From positions 546,001-610,000 of the forward strand of contig NZ_CP107052.1 in assembly GCF_025736875.1 (NCBI RefSeq): DNA of 64,000 nucleotides. The letters are read 5' to 3'. The stretch comes from Candidatus Kirkpatrickella diaphorinae. GTDB lineage: Bacteria; Pseudomonadota; Alphaproteobacteria; Acetobacterales; Acetobacteraceae. Made by a program: the position numbers and the translations under genes. Below the pieces are notes generated by a model. That model was not told the origin of the DNA. It saw only the letters and a program-made list of their open reading frames with translations, and ran no database searches. Positions within the stretch are counted from its first letter, which is position 1; the number at the start of each line of letters is the position of its first letter. Shown here one piece after another: positions 16,091-26,624 of the stretch.

Positions 16091-18202
16091 TTAACCAGAT
16101 GCGAGCAAATCCCAAGGCTGGTCACCATTAAATATGCGTGTAGGTAACCTGTATTGATCATTGTCATCTGTAACGCCCGATTGTGTTTTCCGCCAGTAGG
16201 CGTCACTCAGTTGACGCGCGATTTCCAGTATCTTCTCCAGCGGGACTCCATTTAACAGGCGGGGGTCTGGCAGGCCGGTCTGGCGTCGCCCGGCAATATC
16301 ACCACCGCCGCGCAATCGATGATCCTCCTCCGCGATGAGAAAGCCGTCTTCCGTCTGTTTCAGCAGGGTAAGGCGCTGCTGGGCGTTGAAAGACGGCGTC
16401 TTGTCAAAAAGCAGCAGACAATATGACCGTTTATGTCCCCGCCCGACACGGCCGCGCAACTGGTGCAACTGAGCCAGGCCGAACCGCTCGGCATGTTCAA
16501 TCACCATGACGGAAGCTTGCGGGACATCCACGCCAACCTCAATCACGGTCGTCGCAACGAGGATTTTGTACAGCCCCTCCCGAAATTGCTGCAATATTGC
16601 CTGGCGCGTCGCACTATCCTGGCGCCCATGCACCAAAGCGACTTTTCCGGGAAAGAAACGCTCAAGACTTTCATAGCGCGCCTCCGCCGCGGCGAGGTCC
16701 AGTTTCTCACTTTCCTCGATCAGGGGGCAGACCCAGTAAATCTGGGCCTGTTCCGAGATTTTGCGCCCGATCGCCTGATAAACCTCGCTTATCGCGCTGA
16801 GGGGGTGCAGGGATGTCTGGATGGGCAGGCGTCCCTTCGGTTTTTCATCAATACGGCTTACTGCAAGCTCCCCCCAACGTGTCAAAAGAAGCGTGCGCGG
16901 GATCGGGGTGGCGGTCATGACGAGCATATTGACGTTCTCGCCCTTATTGCTCAATTTCACGCGCTGCGTGACGCCGAAGCGATGTTGCTCATCAATGACG
17001 CAAAGGCCAAGCTTCGCAAACGCCACCCCATCCTGAAACAAAGCGTGCGTGCCGATCACAATGCAGGCGGCCCCATCGGCAATGGCCGCCAGCGCCTCAC
17101 GCCGCGCCTTCCCTTTGACATTGCCGGATAAAAAGACGGTCCTGACTGGGGAAAGGGCGGAAATTGTCGTAAAATGCTGCCGGGCCAGGAGTTCAGTCGG
17201 CGCCATCATCGCGGCCTGCATGCCCGCTTCCACAGCATGGAGCATGGCCAGCAGCGCAACGATCGTTTTGCCGGACCCGACATCCCCCTGAAGAAGGCGA
17301 AGCATCGGGCTGGGCTGGGTCAGATCCCCCGTGATTTCATGAATGACGCGTTGCTGGGCGTTTGTCAGATCATGGCCGAAGCGGCTGAGCGCTTCTTTTT
17401 GTAACGCGGCTGTGCCGATCAATGCACTGCCCGTCTGCTGTCGAAGCCGCATGCGCGTTGCACCCAGCGCAAGCTGGTCATGAAAAAGCCGGTCACAAGC
17501 GAGCCGCTCCCGCGCGCCACGCTGAAGGTCCGGCCATTCAGTCTCACGTCCGGGCTTGATCACGCGGTCCGGGGCATGGAGGGTGACGAGGGCGTCTTTG
17601 AAGGGCGGCCATTTCTGTGCACGCAATAATGCCGGGTCCAGCCATTCCGGCAGAGAGGGGAGGGTGGCGAGCGCGGCGGAGACAGCACGGCGCATGGTCG
17701 AGGTGAACAACCCGGCCGTCAAAGGCCAGACCGGCTCAATTGCCGGGATCATATGCCGACGTTCCGCCGGGACGAGGTAATCAGGTTGCGGCATGGTCAG
17801 CCGGCCATGATAAAGCTCCACAATCCCGGAGACGGCGACAGATTGCCCGATGGCAAGGTTGCGAATAAAGGCGGAATTGAAAAAGACGAGGTCAATTTCA
17901 GCATTTTCATCCCGCAGAAAGATGTGGGAGGGTTGGCGCGGTCGCGATGCTCTCTCAATGCGCGCGACACGGCCTGTTGTCGTTACAATATCTCCCGCAA
18001 GGCAGGTCGCCGCCGCCTGCGCCAGCGGGACAGGCTGGGCGCGGAGAATATAACGGTCGGGTAGGGTCAGGAGGAGATCCATCACGCGTTGACCACCCGC
18101 AACTTTCGCCAGCAGGGGCGCCGCACGCGCCCCGACCCCCGGCAGAGAGATGAGGGGGGCGTCAAGGGGCGCAAACATGTCTTCGGGTTCTGTCTCGTTC
18201 AT
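16091..18202 (-). CDS. recG: ATP-dependent DNA helicase RecG
   Basis: A 703-residue superfamily 2 helicase. An N-terminal wedge/OB domain (ISLPGVGARAAPLL, then GDIVTTTGRV) binds branched DNA. Walker A is LQGDVGSGKTIVAL near residue 310, the DEQHRFGV box (a DEAH variant) is near 402, and the C-terminal helicase domain contains QLRGRVGRG. RecG regresses and rescues stalled replication forks. The start MNETEPED was chosen because it has an AGGTG ribosome site; the frame is open 32 codons further but that segment overlaps the mfd promoter region. It is divergent from mfd. Confidence 0.95.
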   Translation of the reverse strand: MNETEPEDMFAPLDAPLISLPGVGARAAPLLAKVAGGQRVMDLLLTLPDRYILRAQPVPLAQAAATCLAGDIVTTTGRVARIERASRPRQPSHIFLRDENAEIDLVFFNSAFIRNLAIGQSVAVSGIVELYHGRLTMPQPDYLVPAERRHMIPAIEPVWPLTAGLFTSTMRRAVSAALATLPSLPEWLDPALLRAQKWPPFKDALVTLHAPDRVIKPGRETEWPDLQRGARERLACDRLFHDQLALGATRMRLRQQTGSALIGTAALQKEALSRFGHDLTNAQQRVIHEITGDLTQPSPMLRLLQGDVGSGKTIVALLAMLHAVEAGMQAAMMAPTELLARQHFTTISALSPVRTVFLSGNVKGKARREALAAIADGAACIVIGTHALFQDGVAFAKLGLCVIDEQHRFGVTQRVKLSNKGENVNMLVMTATPIPRTLLLTRWGELAVSRIDEKPKGRLPIQTSLHPLSAISEVYQAIGRKISEQAQIYWVCPLIEESEKLDLAAAEARYESLERFFPGKVALVHGRQDSATRQAILQQFREGLYKILVATTVIEVGVDVPQASVMVIEHAERFGLAQLHQLRGRVGRGHKRSYCLLLFDKTPSFNAQQRLTLLKQTEDGFLIAEEDHRLRGGGDIAGRRQTGLPDPRLLNGVPLEKILEIARQLSDAYWRKTQSGVTDDNDQYRLPTRIFNGDQPWDLLASG

Positions 18203-18327
18203 CCATTCACCTGACGGGCTGACACGACAACCCTCAACCGTTATAGGAAAACCCACATGAACAACAAGACGTCTTCCTGAAAGGCGACAGAGTGACATTA
18301 TAGCGTGTGAGGTAAAAAGGCGTCATC

Positions 18328-21300
18328 GTGGGGCAGACAGTTGATTATCCGACCCTTTGGGGCGTGCCGGACTCTTATACCGCGTTTTTCCTTCGCACGC
18401 GGTTGAGTGAGCATGAGGGGACGCTCGTGCACATTGCCCGGGATGACGCGGCGATCGCGGTCATTGGCGATATGCTCAATTACCTTGAACCCACTTTGGA
18501 AATATTGCGCTTCCCCGCCTGGGACTGCCTGCCTTATGACCGCGTTTCACCCCACCCGGTGATTATTGCCGAGCGCGCCGATACATTGTCCCGCCTTCTG
18601 GACGCGCCGAAGGGGCGACGCGTGGTGCTGACGACGGTGGCCGCTCTGGTGCAGCGCGTCACCCCGCGTGATGTGTTTCAAGGGCAGACAATGCGGATTT
18701 CCGTCGGGGAATCCTGTGATCCGGAAACATTGATCGCCCTCCTCATCGCGAGTGGCTATAGCCGCACCGACACAGTCAGGGAGCCGGGTGAGTTCGCCAG
18801 TCGGGGAGGGATATTTGACCTTTTCCCCCCTTCCGAAGCCGCGCCCCTGCGTATTGATCTCTTCGGCGATGAAGTTGAAAATATCCGGCGTTTCGACGTC
18901 CAGTCCCAGATCTCAACGACGCCGGTCAGGATTTTTGAATTACGGCCGGTGACGGAATATATGCTGACGCCGGAGACAGTCAGTCGCTTCCGCACCGGGT
19001 GGCGGGATGCTTTTGGCCCTTCCTCAGCGCGTGACACGCTTTATGAGCATATTTCTGAAATGCGCCGCCATCCGGGTATCGAGCACTACCTGCCGCTCTT
19101 CTACCCGGAACTTGAGAACATCTTTGATTATATCCCGGACGCGGCTGTCAGCGCCGATTATCAGTTTGAGGAAATCCTGCTGAACCGGCTGGAGATGATC
19201 AAGGACCATTACGCGGCGCGGCGGGAGCTTGCCCATGAGGGCGAAGCGCTCTATCGCGCTTTGCCACCCCACCGGCTTTATCTTGATCGCGCCGGTTGGG
19301 ACGCCATGTTGAGCCGACAGAAATGCATCAAGATCAGCCCGTTTGCGAAACCGGATGTCGGGGTCGGGCTGGATGCCGGTGCGCGGGCGGGCCTCGTCTT
19401 CACCCGTGGGAAGGACCAGACGCGGGAAGGCGTCTTTCAGGATCTGAAGCGTCAGGTCAAGGATTGGGCGGCGCAGGGGCGGCGTGTTTACATCACGGCA
19501 TGGTCAACCGGCTCCCGCGCGCGAATTGCGGCGCTGCTTGGTGACCATGGCCTTGCTTACGAGAATTTTGACCCATGGGCCGATGCGGCGGGTGTCGCGA
19601 CAGGCATCGTCGGGTTGATCATCCTGGGGCTTGAGCGCGGCTTTATTGCGGACCGCGTGGTGTTTATCACCGAGCAGGATCTGCTGGGCGGACGCATCGC
19701 GCGCCCACCGCGTCGCAAGCGCAAAGCCGATCAGTTTATTTCAGAAGCCGCGGAGATCAATGAAGGGGACCTGGTCGTCCATGCGGATTACGGCATCGGG
19801 CGTTATGAGGGGCTGGAAACCATCAGTGTCGGGGTCGCGCCGCATGATTGCCTGCGTCTGCTCTATGATAATGATCAGAAGCTCTACCTCCCGGTTGAAA
19901 ATATCGAATTACTGAGCCGCTTCGGGTCGGAGCAGAATGGCGTTGCGCTTGACCGCCTCGGCGGCCCAGCCTGGCAGGCGCGCAAAGCGAAGATGAAGGA
20001 GCGCATCCGCGACATGGCGGCGGAGCTGATCCGCACGGCGGCCGGGCGATCCATCCGGGAAGCACCCAATCTGGCCCCGCCGGAAGGGCTCTGGAATGAA
20101 TTTTGCGCCGGTTTTCCGTTTATCGAAACGGATGACCAGACGCGGGCGATCAGTGATGTGCTGGAGGATCTCACGTCAGGCAAGCCGATGGACCGCCTCA
20201 TTTGCGGCGATGTCGGTTTCGGCAAAACGGAGGTCGCGATCCGTGCGGCGTTTATCGCGGCCATGTCCGGGGTGCAGGTGGCGGTTGTCGTGCCGACAAC
20301 CTTGCTGGCGCGACAACATTATCGCAGCTTCACGTCGCGATTTTCCGGCTTTCCCATTCAGATTGCCCAATTATCCCGCCTGGTGAGTGCGGCAGAAGCC
20401 GCGCGTGTGCGGGAGGGGCTTGCGGCGGGCCGGGTGGATATTGTGATCGGCACCCACGCGCTTCTGGCAAAAACGATCAAATTCGCCAATCTCGGCCTGC
20501 TGATTATTGATGAGGAACAGCATTTCGGCGTCGCGCATAAGGAGCGCCTCAAAGCCCTGCGGGAGGATGTCCATGTGCTGACATTATCCGCCACGCCTCT
20601 CCCCCGCACATTGCAGCTTGCTCTGACGGGCGTGCGGGAGATGAGCCTGATTGCGACACCCCCGACAGACCGCCTGGCCGTGCGCACCTTCATCACACCG
20701 TTCGATAGTGTGATGATCCGTGAGGCGATACAGCGTGAGCGATTCCGTGGGGGGCAGATTTTCTGCGTCGTGCCGCGCGTCGAAGATATGGAGCGCATGT
20801 CTGAAAGATTGCGGGAGATCGTCCCGGATGCCAAAATCGTGCAGGCTCATGGCCGCCTCGCCGCGACCGAACTTGAGCGCGTGATGACGGAATTTTCAGA
20901 CGGGAAACACGATATCCTGCTTTCAACCAACATTGTCGAAAGCGGCCTCGATATGCCTGCCGTGAATACGCTGATCATCCATCGTGCCGACATGTTCGGG
21001 CTGGGTCAGCTTTACCAGTTGCGCGGGCGTGTGGGGCGCGGTAAGCAAAGGGGTTATGCTTATCTGACCTGGCCGCAAACGCACCCTCTCAGCCCGGCGG
21101 CGGAAAAACGGCTTGAGATCATGCAGTCACTCGACAGTCTGGGGGCTGGCTTCACGCTGGCCGCGCATGACCTTGACCTGCGCGGTGCTGGTAATTTGCT
21201 GGGTGAGGAGCAATCCGGCCATATCAAAGAAGTGGGTATCGAGCTTTACCAGCAAATGTTGGAGGACGCGGTGGGCGACCTGCGTCACACAGGCGCGGCG

Positions 21301-21786
21301 GCACGCGCGCGGGATGAGGATTGGACGCCCATCATCGTGCTCGGCCTACCCGTTCTGATCCCGGAAGATTACGTCAAAGACCTGCCTGTGCGTCTGGGCC
21401 TTTACCGCCGTATCGGCGTGCTGAAAGGTGAGGCGGAAGTCGACGCCATGCGCGCAGAGATGATTGACCGTTTTGGCGCGATCCCCCCGGAGGTTGAAAA
21501 TCTCCTGAGCGTGATCGAAATCAAAAAAGCCTGCCGTCGCGCGCACGTAGAGCGGGTTGAAGTCGGGCCGAAAGGCATGGTCATTCAATTCCGCAAGCAG
21601 CAATTCCCGAACCCGGACGGGTTGATGAAATGGATCGCGCGTAACGCGGCACAAGGCGTCAAACTCAGGGCGGATCATAAGCTGGCCATTGTGCGGGAGA
21701 TGACAAACGCCCAGCGTATCGCCTATGCGCGCAAAGTCACCGCCGTCCTTGCCCGCATGGCGGAGAAGAAAACGGGGGCGCCCTAA
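18328..21786 (+). CDS. mfd: Transcription-repair coupling factor
   Basis: At 1152 residues this has full Mfd length. The N-terminal UvrB-homology region binds UvrA. The RNA-polymerase-interacting domain is marked by GDLVVHADYGIGRYEG near residue 480. The RecG-like translocase has Walker A CGDVGFGKTEVA near 628, DEEQHFGV near 728 and QLRGRVGRG, and the C-terminal TRCF domain follows. Mfd removes RNA polymerase stalled at lesions and recruits nucleotide excision repair. It starts with GTG, preceded by GAGGTAAAAAGG. The divergent placement with recG puts two related translocases back to back. Confidence 0.96.
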   Translation: MGQTVDYPTLWGVPDSYTAFFLRTRLSEHEGTLVHIARDDAAIAVIGDMLNYLEPTLEILRFPAWDCLPYDRVSPHPVIIAERADTLSRLLDAPKGRRVVLTTVAALVQRVTPRDVFQGQTMRISVGESCDPETLIALLIASGYSRTDTVREPGEFASRGGIFDLFPPSEAAPLRIDLFGDEVENIRRFDVQSQISTTPVRIFELRPVTEYMLTPETVSRFRTGWRDAFGPSSARDTLYEHISEMRRHPGIEHYLPLFYPELENIFDYIPDAAVSADYQFEEILLNRLEMIKDHYAARRELAHEGEALYRALPPHRLYLDRAGWDAMLSRQKCIKISPFAKPDVGVGLDAGARAGLVFTRGKDQTREGVFQDLKRQVKDWAAQGRRVYITAWSTGSRARIAALLGDHGLAYENFDPWADAAGVATGIVGLIILGLERGFIADRVVFITEQDLLGGRIARPPRRKRKADQFISEAAEINEGDLVVHADYGIGRYEGLETISVGVAPHDCLRLLYDNDQKLYLPVENIELLSRFGSEQNGVALDRLGGPAWQARKAKMKERIRDMAAELIRTAAGRSIREAPNLAPPEGLWNEFCAGFPFIETDDQTRAISDVLEDLTSGKPMDRLICGDVGFGKTEVAIRAAFIAAMSGVQVAVVVPTTLLARQHYRSFTSRFSGFPIQIAQLSRLVSAAEAARVREGLAAGRVDIVIGTHALLAKTIKFANLGLLIIDEEQHFGVAHKERLKALREDVHVLTLSATPLPRTLQLALTGVREMSLIATPPTDRLAVRTFITPFDSVMIREAIQRERFRGGQIFCVVPRVEDMERMSERLREIVPDAKIVQAHGRLAATELERVMTEFSDGKHDILLSTNIVESGLDMPAVNTLIIHRADMFGLGQLYQLRGRVGRGKQRGYAYLTWPQTHPLSPAAEKRLEIMQSLDSLGAGFTLAAHDLDLRGAGNLLGEEQSGHIKEVGIELYQQMLEDAVGDLRHTGAAARARDEDWTPIIVLGLPVLIPEDYVKDLPVRLGLYRRIGVLKGEAEVDAMRAEMIDRFGAIPPEVENLLSVIEIKKACRRAHVERVEVGPKGMVIQFRKQQFPNPDGLMKWIARNAAQGVKLRADHKLAIVREMTNAQRIAYARKVTAVLARMAEKKTGAP

Positions 21787-21850
21787 TCGCCTGGAGACAG
21801 TTCGGCGGCGCGTCAAACGATGGAGCGCAGCGCGACGGGTGCGTTCACAT

Positions 21851-22771
21851 TTAACAAGTGCCGACGGTTCTTCCATCGCTTGAAGCGCAGAGCTTCTTCA
21901 GAATGTTGACAAAGGCCGTGGCGGCTTTGCTGGGTGCGGTGCGCGTGGTCGCCATGGCAATGGTCGCGCGCGGCGTTTCCCCAAGGATCGGGTGAAATGT
22001 CACGCCCTGCGTATGGATCTGCTGCAGATAAGCGGGAACGATGGCCACGCCCATCCCGGCAGCCACCATCGGGATCGTCGCCGCGACCTGCGGGGCGGAT
22101 TGCCCCAATTGCGGGGAAAAACCGGATTGAAGGCAGGCGGAGATGATGGTGTCGTAAAATCCGGGCCCGAGATGACGCTCAAACAGAATTAACGGATCCT
22201 CCGCGATTTCATGCAGAAAGAGCCCCTCCGCCTTCGCACGCGGATGTGTCTCGGGCAGGGCAATCACGCTGGGCTCATCAATCAAGGGGCGCACCATGAT
22301 ATCGGCATCGAAGACGGGGGGCCGGATAATGGCCATATCGACCTGGCCGAGGCGCAGTGATGCACAGAGTGCGGGCGTGTTGCTCTCCTCCAGCGTCACG
22401 GTCACACCGGGCTTCTCACGCCGAAAAGCGGAAATCGCCGCCGGTATCAGTGGAAGAAGCGAAACACCGCCCGCCATACCCACCCGTAAATGACCCTGAT
22501 CCCCGGCGCCAAGCGCACGGGCGAGTGTCTCAAATTCCTTCGCGAGGGAGAGGATGGCCCGCGCACGTTCCACGAGGATGTCGCCAGCCGAGGTCAGCGC
22601 CGCCCCGCGGCCCGAACGGTCAAAAATCCGCACGCCGAGATCATCTTCCAGCCTTTTGACCTGCTGGCTCAAAGGGGGTTGCGCCATATGCAACGCTTCC
22701 GCCGCCCGCGTGAAAGTGCCGTGATCCGCGATGGCGGTGAGGAAGCGCAGATGTCGTAATTCCAAAGCCAT
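21851..22771 (-). CDS. LysR-family transcriptional regulator, divergent from pdc
   Basis: A 306-residue LysR-type regulator. An N-terminal winged helix-turn-helix (ELRHLRFLTAIADHGTFTRAAEALHMAQPPLSQQVKRLE in register, residues about 3-40) is followed by a periplasmic-binding-protein-like effector domain. The start MALELRH has AGGGGAT immediately upstream. LysR regulators commonly control the divergent neighbour and their own gene, so pyruvate decarboxylase is the obvious candidate target. The effector is not predictable; pyruvate or a related acid would be a reasonable guess only. An inverted CCATAT/ATATGG pair overlaps its own start codon. Confidence 0.88.
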   Translation of the reverse strand: MALELRHLRFLTAIADHGTFTRAAEALHMAQPPLSQQVKRLEDDLGVRIFDRSGRGAALTSAGDILVERARAILSLAKEFETLARALGAGDQGHLRVGMAGGVSLLPLIPAAISAFRREKPGVTVTLEESNTPALCASLRLGQVDMAIIRPPVFDADIMVRPLIDEPSVIALPETHPRAKAEGLFLHEIAEDPLILFERHLGPGFYDTIISACLQSGFSPQLGQSAPQVAATIPMVAAGMGVAIVPAYLQQIHTQGVTFHPILGETPRATIAMATTRTAPSKAATAFVNILKKLCASSDGRTVGTC

Positions 22772-22868
22772 ATCCCCTATATATGGAAATTGGCTCAAAT
22801 ATATATTGGATATGTATCGGGGCAAGGCCTAACGTTTCCGTGTGGCAACGGTAAGGACTTTTTTTACG
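22772..22868. promoter_or_regulatory. LysR / pdc divergent promoter
   Basis: Ninety-seven bases, with an unusually AT-rich core. CCATAT (22768-22773) and ATATGG (22781-22786) form an inverted pair at the regulator start. TATATAT (22778-22784) and AATATATATT (22798-22807) flank AAATTGGCTCA. T-N11-A spacings typical of LysR boxes can be drawn but are not unique. AAGGAC is the ribosome site for pdc. Confidence 0.5.
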
Positions 22869-24545
22869 ATGACCTATGCAGTCGGCATGTATCTGGCGGA
22901 CCGCCTTGACCAGATCGGGGTGGAACATCATTTCGCGGTCGCCGGGGATTATAATCTCATCCTTCTTGATCAACTTCTCAGCCATGCAAATCTGAAGCAG
23001 ATTTATTGCTCCAATGAGCTGAATTGCAGCTTCGCGGCGGAGGGCTATGCGCGGGCGCGCGGTGTGGCGGCGGCGGTCGTGACATTCGGCGTCGGTGCCC
23101 TTTCCGCAACAAACGGCATTGCCGGGGCCTATGCGGAAAATCTGCCCGTCATCCTCATTTCCGGCGCGCCCAATTCGAATGATCAAGGTTCCGGACGCAT
23201 TCTTCATCACACGATTGGCAAGACGGATTATAATTTCCAGCTTGAAATGATGCGGCAGATCACGTGCGCGGCGGTCGAAATTAATGACGTTGCCACAGCG
23301 CCTGAAAAAATCGATTACGCCATTCGCACCGCTTTGGCGGAGCGCAAACCCGCCTACATTAGCATTGCCTGTAACATCGCCGACGCACCCTGCCTGCGTC
23401 CCGGTCCGATGACGACACGCCACCCCTCCCTGAATTATGACCGGTCCAGCCTTGCTGCCGCCCTCGACGCGACGTTGGATTGGCTGAAGGGGCGTGAAAA
23501 ACCTGTCATTATCGTCGGGAGTAAAATCCGCGCGGCGCAGGCTCAGAAGCCGGCTATCGCTTTGGCTGAAAGAATGGGGAGCCCCGTCGCCGTCATGGCG
23601 GCCGCGAAATCTTTGTTTCCGGAAACGCACCCTTCTTTCCGCGGTGTCTATTGGGGCCTCGTAAGTGATCCGGGCGTGGAGGAACTGATCAACGCGTCAG
23701 ATGCGGTGCTCTATCTCGCGCCTGTCTTTAATGATTTCTCAACCGTCGGATGGCACGCCATGCCGCACGGTGAAAATGTGCTGGTCGCGGATCCTGATCA
23801 TGTAACTCTCTGTCAGACGCGCTATGACGGCTTCTCCCTCGCAGCCTATCTGGAAGCCCTTACGACGCGTCTGGAGCAGAGGGACGCCATAGTATCCCCT
23901 GCCGCACCGAGAAGCTTCAGCCCTGCACCCACCCCGCCCGACGCGCCCCTCACCAATGATGAGATGACGCGCCAAATTCAGGAACTCATGACGCCCGAGA
24001 CGACGCTTTTCGCGGAAACGGGGGATTCGTGGTTCAATGCCATGCGCCTGAGCCTTCCTGAACATGCGCGATTGGAGCTTGAAATGCAGTGGGGCCATAT
24101 TGGCTGGTCCATCCCCAGCATGTTCGGCAACGCGATCGGGTCGCCGGGGCGTCGTCACGTCGTCATGGTCGGAGACGGATCCTTCCAGCTCACGGCGCAG
24201 GAAGTCTCCCAGATGATCCGTCACAAATTACCGGTTATTATCTTTCTCATTAATAATCGCGGCTATGTCATTGAGATTGCGATTCATGACGGGCCGTATA
24301 ATGAGATTAAAAATTGGGATTATGCCGGGTTGATGGATGTCTTCAATGCAGAGGACGGCCATGGGCTGGGCCTGCATGTAAAGACCGGGGCGGAGCTCGA
24401 TGCGGCGATTCGTCAGGCCCTGGCCAATAAGGAAGGCCCGACCCTCATAGAATGCGCATTGGAACAGGACGACTGCACCAAGACTTTGCGGGAGTGGGGT
24501 TTGCAGGTTTCCGCCACGAATGGCCGCCGGGCGCAATTATTGTAA
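22869..24545 (+). CDS. pdc: Pyruvate decarboxylase
   Basis: A 558-residue ThDP enzyme starting MTYAVGMYLADRL, the characteristic start of acetic acid bacterial PDCs. The cofactor-activating glutamate is in SNELNCSF (about residue 50). The catalytic HHTIGK histidine pair and the ThDP motif VGDGSFQLTAQE...FLINNRGY near 434 are present. It converts pyruvate to acetaldehyde and CO2 in the cytoplasm; in acetic acid bacteria acetaldehyde is then oxidised to acetate. The ATG was chosen over a GTG nine codons upstream because of the conserved N-terminus and the AAGGAC site. Indolepyruvate decarboxylase is the main alternative but fits less well. Confidence 0.93.
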   Translation: MTYAVGMYLADRLDQIGVEHHFAVAGDYNLILLDQLLSHANLKQIYCSNELNCSFAAEGYARARGVAAAVVTFGVGALSATNGIAGAYAENLPVILISGAPNSNDQGSGRILHHTIGKTDYNFQLEMMRQITCAAVEINDVATAPEKIDYAIRTALAERKPAYISIACNIADAPCLRPGPMTTRHPSLNYDRSSLAAALDATLDWLKGREKPVIIVGSKIRAAQAQKPAIALAERMGSPVAVMAAAKSLFPETHPSFRGVYWGLVSDPGVEELINASDAVLYLAPVFNDFSTVGWHAMPHGENVLVADPDHVTLCQTRYDGFSLAAYLEALTTRLEQRDAIVSPAAPRSFSPAPTPPDAPLTNDEMTRQIQELMTPETTLFAETGDSWFNAMRLSLPEHARLELEMQWGHIGWSIPSMFGNAIGSPGRRHVVMVGDGSFQLTAQEVSQMIRHKLPVIIFLINNRGYVIEIAIHDGPYNEIKNWDYAGLMDVFNAEDGHGLGLHVKTGAELDAAIRQALANKEGPTLIECALEQDDCTKTLREWGLQVSATNGRRAQLL

Positions 24546-24579
24546 GTTGCTGCGGATCGTCATCACCGGTTTCGCGGTC

Positions 24580-24606
24580 GGGACGCCCCGAGTACAGGGG
24601 CGTCCC
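24580..24606 (+). terminator. Hairpin downstream of pdc
   Basis: A perfect ten-base stem, GGGACGCCCC (24580-24589) with GGGGCGTCCC (24597-24606), around a seven-base loop. It lies 35 bases after the pdc stop. The T-tract is weak (AACTTT), so termination efficiency is uncertain, but position and stem strength fit a terminator or mRNA-stabilising end. Confidence 0.6.
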
Positions 24607-24770
24607 AACTTTCATGACGAGAGTGACAATTGGATAAATCACCTTAGCCCCCGCACGTAAGTCACTGATATTGAGTTAATTTAAAGGCAAGGACCGCGAC
24701 AATACGCCGCCTCGCGCGTCGGCCGCCATGTGGCGCGTGCTGCTCGTCACCCAGCTCAGACGGTGAGGGG

Positions 24771-26612
24771 TCAGTCCTCGCCGAAAAGGTCGAGGAGCTT
24801 TTGCAGCACGGTCCCGCCAAGCTCATCCGCTGAGCGGATGGTGACGCTGTTGCGGTAATAGCGCGTCACGTCATGGCCGATACCAATCGCCAGCAATTCC
24901 ACCGATTTCTGAGATTCGATCTTGCGAATCACCGCGCGAAGATGCGCCTCAAGATAAGCGTGGTTATTGGCTGAAAACGTGCTGTCATCCACCGGCGCAC
25001 CATCTGATATCACCAACAGAATGCGCCGCTTCTCATGCCGCTTGAGGAGGCGCTGCCAGGCCCATAGCAGCGCTTCACCATCGATATTTTCTTTCAGCAA
25101 CCCCTCTTTCAGCATGAGGCCGAGATTGAGCCGCGCACGTCGATAAGGGGAATCGGCATTTTTATAGATGATGTGCCGCGTATCATTCAGGCGTCCCGGA
25201 TTTTCCGGTCGGCCTTGTTCAAGCCAGTCCTGACGACTTTTACCCCCTTTCCAGGTGCGGGTTGTGAAGCCGAGAAGCTCCGTCTTGACGTGACAACGTT
25301 CAAGCGTGCGCGCGAGGATATCGCTGCAAAGCGCAGCGACGGAAATCGGGCGGCCGCGCATGGAGCCGGAATTATCGATCAGCAAAGTCACAATTGTGTC
25401 CTTGAAGGCGGACTCGTGCTCGATCTTGAATGACAGGGGCGTGGCGGGATTGATGACGATGCGCGGCAAACGCGTGGCATCGAGGAGGCCCTCCTCCTGA
25501 TCGAACTGCCATGAGCGCTGCTGTTTCGTCATCAAACGGCGCTGCAATTTATGCGCCAGCCGGGCAACGACCGATTGCGTGCCCGTTAATTGCTGGTCAA
25601 GAAGGTGCCGAAGATGCGCCAGCTCTTCCGGGTCGCATAATTCGGACGCGCTGGCCTCTTCATCATATTCCGTTGAAAATATGCGATAGGGGGCGGCTTC
25701 CGCGTCCGAGGGTGCCCCGTCTCCTCTCGACATTGCCGGGGAGGGGTCATCGCCGAGCGGGGCTTCATCGCGCCCCAGTTCGCCCTCCACGTCACCTTCA
25801 TCATCCGCCTCTTCACCCTCTGACTCGGCCTTTTCTGACGGCTCATCCTGTGACCCCTCGCCGCCAGCATCGTCGGGCTCGTCCGGGGCGGGGGCGGGCT
25901 CCGCGTCGTCCTGCGATGCCGGCGGCGGGGCGTCCTGCGTGTGATCGGACGCATCAAGCGTGTCGAACAGCGCCATTAAAGTCTCGGAGAAGGCGGCCTG
26001 GTCATCCCGGATGGCGGCGAGATGGTGCAATTTCTCCCGCGTAGCTTCTGAAAGGGAGTCGCGCCAGGCGGACAATGCCGGGCCGATCAGATGCGGAAGG
26101 GAGCCGGGCATCATGGCATCGCGCAGCAGAAGTTCAAACGCCAGCGGCGCCGGCATATCCGCCTTCTCCTGCATGCGCATCGCGCCCTGCATGAAGCATT
26201 TTCGTTGCAGCCTCGCGGCGAGATTATCCTGCACGCCCCGCATCATGCGCGCGCCATAAACTTCACAACGCGCCTGTTCCATGGCTTCAAAGGTTGCGCG
26301 CCGTGTCGGGTCCGGGATGCGACTGGCCATGTCGAGACGGGGGTCGTGATGTTTTCGGAATAAAGCCTCCGCATCCGCGACGCCACGCATTTCGACTTCC
26401 TCCTGCGCTGTGACATGGCGCGGCATGTAGGGAAGGCGGACGGTGCCGGGGCTCTCCTCCTGCGGTGGCCCTTCCAGAAAGGTGACGGCGAGATGCGGGT
26501 CGCCCGCCATGGCGCGGAGTGTTGCCTTCGTCGCACGCCGGAAGCTATCGCCCGGATGACGTTTACCGAGTTCCGGGTCCGGCTTTGGCGGGGTGGGCAA
26601 TTGGGAGCTCAT
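24771..26612 (-). CDS. cobT: Cobaltochelatase subunit CobT
   Basis: A 613-residue protein. A conserved N-terminal half is followed by a long acidic, low-complexity linker (about residues 225-310, rich in D, E, P and S) and a C-terminal von Willebrand A domain. The MIDAS motif [10 protein letters not shown] lies near residue 409. With CobN and the ATPase CobS it inserts cobalt into hydrogenobyrinate diamide in aerobic cobalamin synthesis. cobS lies directly upstream with a 12-base gap. CobN is not in the window. The MIDAS domain bridges to the AAA+ partner, as in Mg-chelatase ChlD/BchD. Confidence 0.92.
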   Translation of the reverse strand: MSSQLPTPPKPDPELGKRHPGDSFRRATKATLRAMAGDPHLAVTFLEGPPQEESPGTVRLPYMPRHVTAQEEVEMRGVADAEALFRKHHDPRLDMASRIPDPTRRATFEAMEQARCEVYGARMMRGVQDNLAARLQRKCFMQGAMRMQEKADMPAPLAFELLLRDAMMPGSLPHLIGPALSAWRDSLSEATREKLHHLAAIRDDQAAFSETLMALFDTLDASDHTQDAPPPASQDDAEPAPAPDEPDDAGGEGSQDEPSEKAESEGEEADDEGDVEGELGRDEAPLGDDPSPAMSRGDGAPSDAEAAPYRIFSTEYDEEASASELCDPEELAHLRHLLDQQLTGTQSVVARLAHKLQRRLMTKQQRSWQFDQEEGLLDATRLPRIVINPATPLSFKIEHESAFKDTIVTLLIDNSGSMRGRPISVAALCSDILARTLERCHVKTELLGFTTRTWKGGKSRQDWLEQGRPENPGRLNDTRHIIYKNADSPYRRARLNLGLMLKEGLLKENIDGEALLWAWQRLLKRHEKRRILLVISDGAPVDDSTFSANNHAYLEAHLRAVIRKIESQKSVELLAIGIGHDVTRYYRNSVTIRSADELGGTVLQKLLDLFGED

Positions 26613-26624
26613 GCCCGTAGCCTG

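Noticed and set aside
22641-23630. A 329-codon minus-strand open frame opposite pdc and the LysR gene start.
   Set aside because: It covers the pdc 5' half and the divergent promoter, with no motif; a shadow of biased codon use.
24546-24770. Possible cobalamin riboswitch near cobST.
   Set aside because: The B12-box pattern was not seen on either strand, and cobS starts at the other side of the pair; the only structure is the pdc hairpin.
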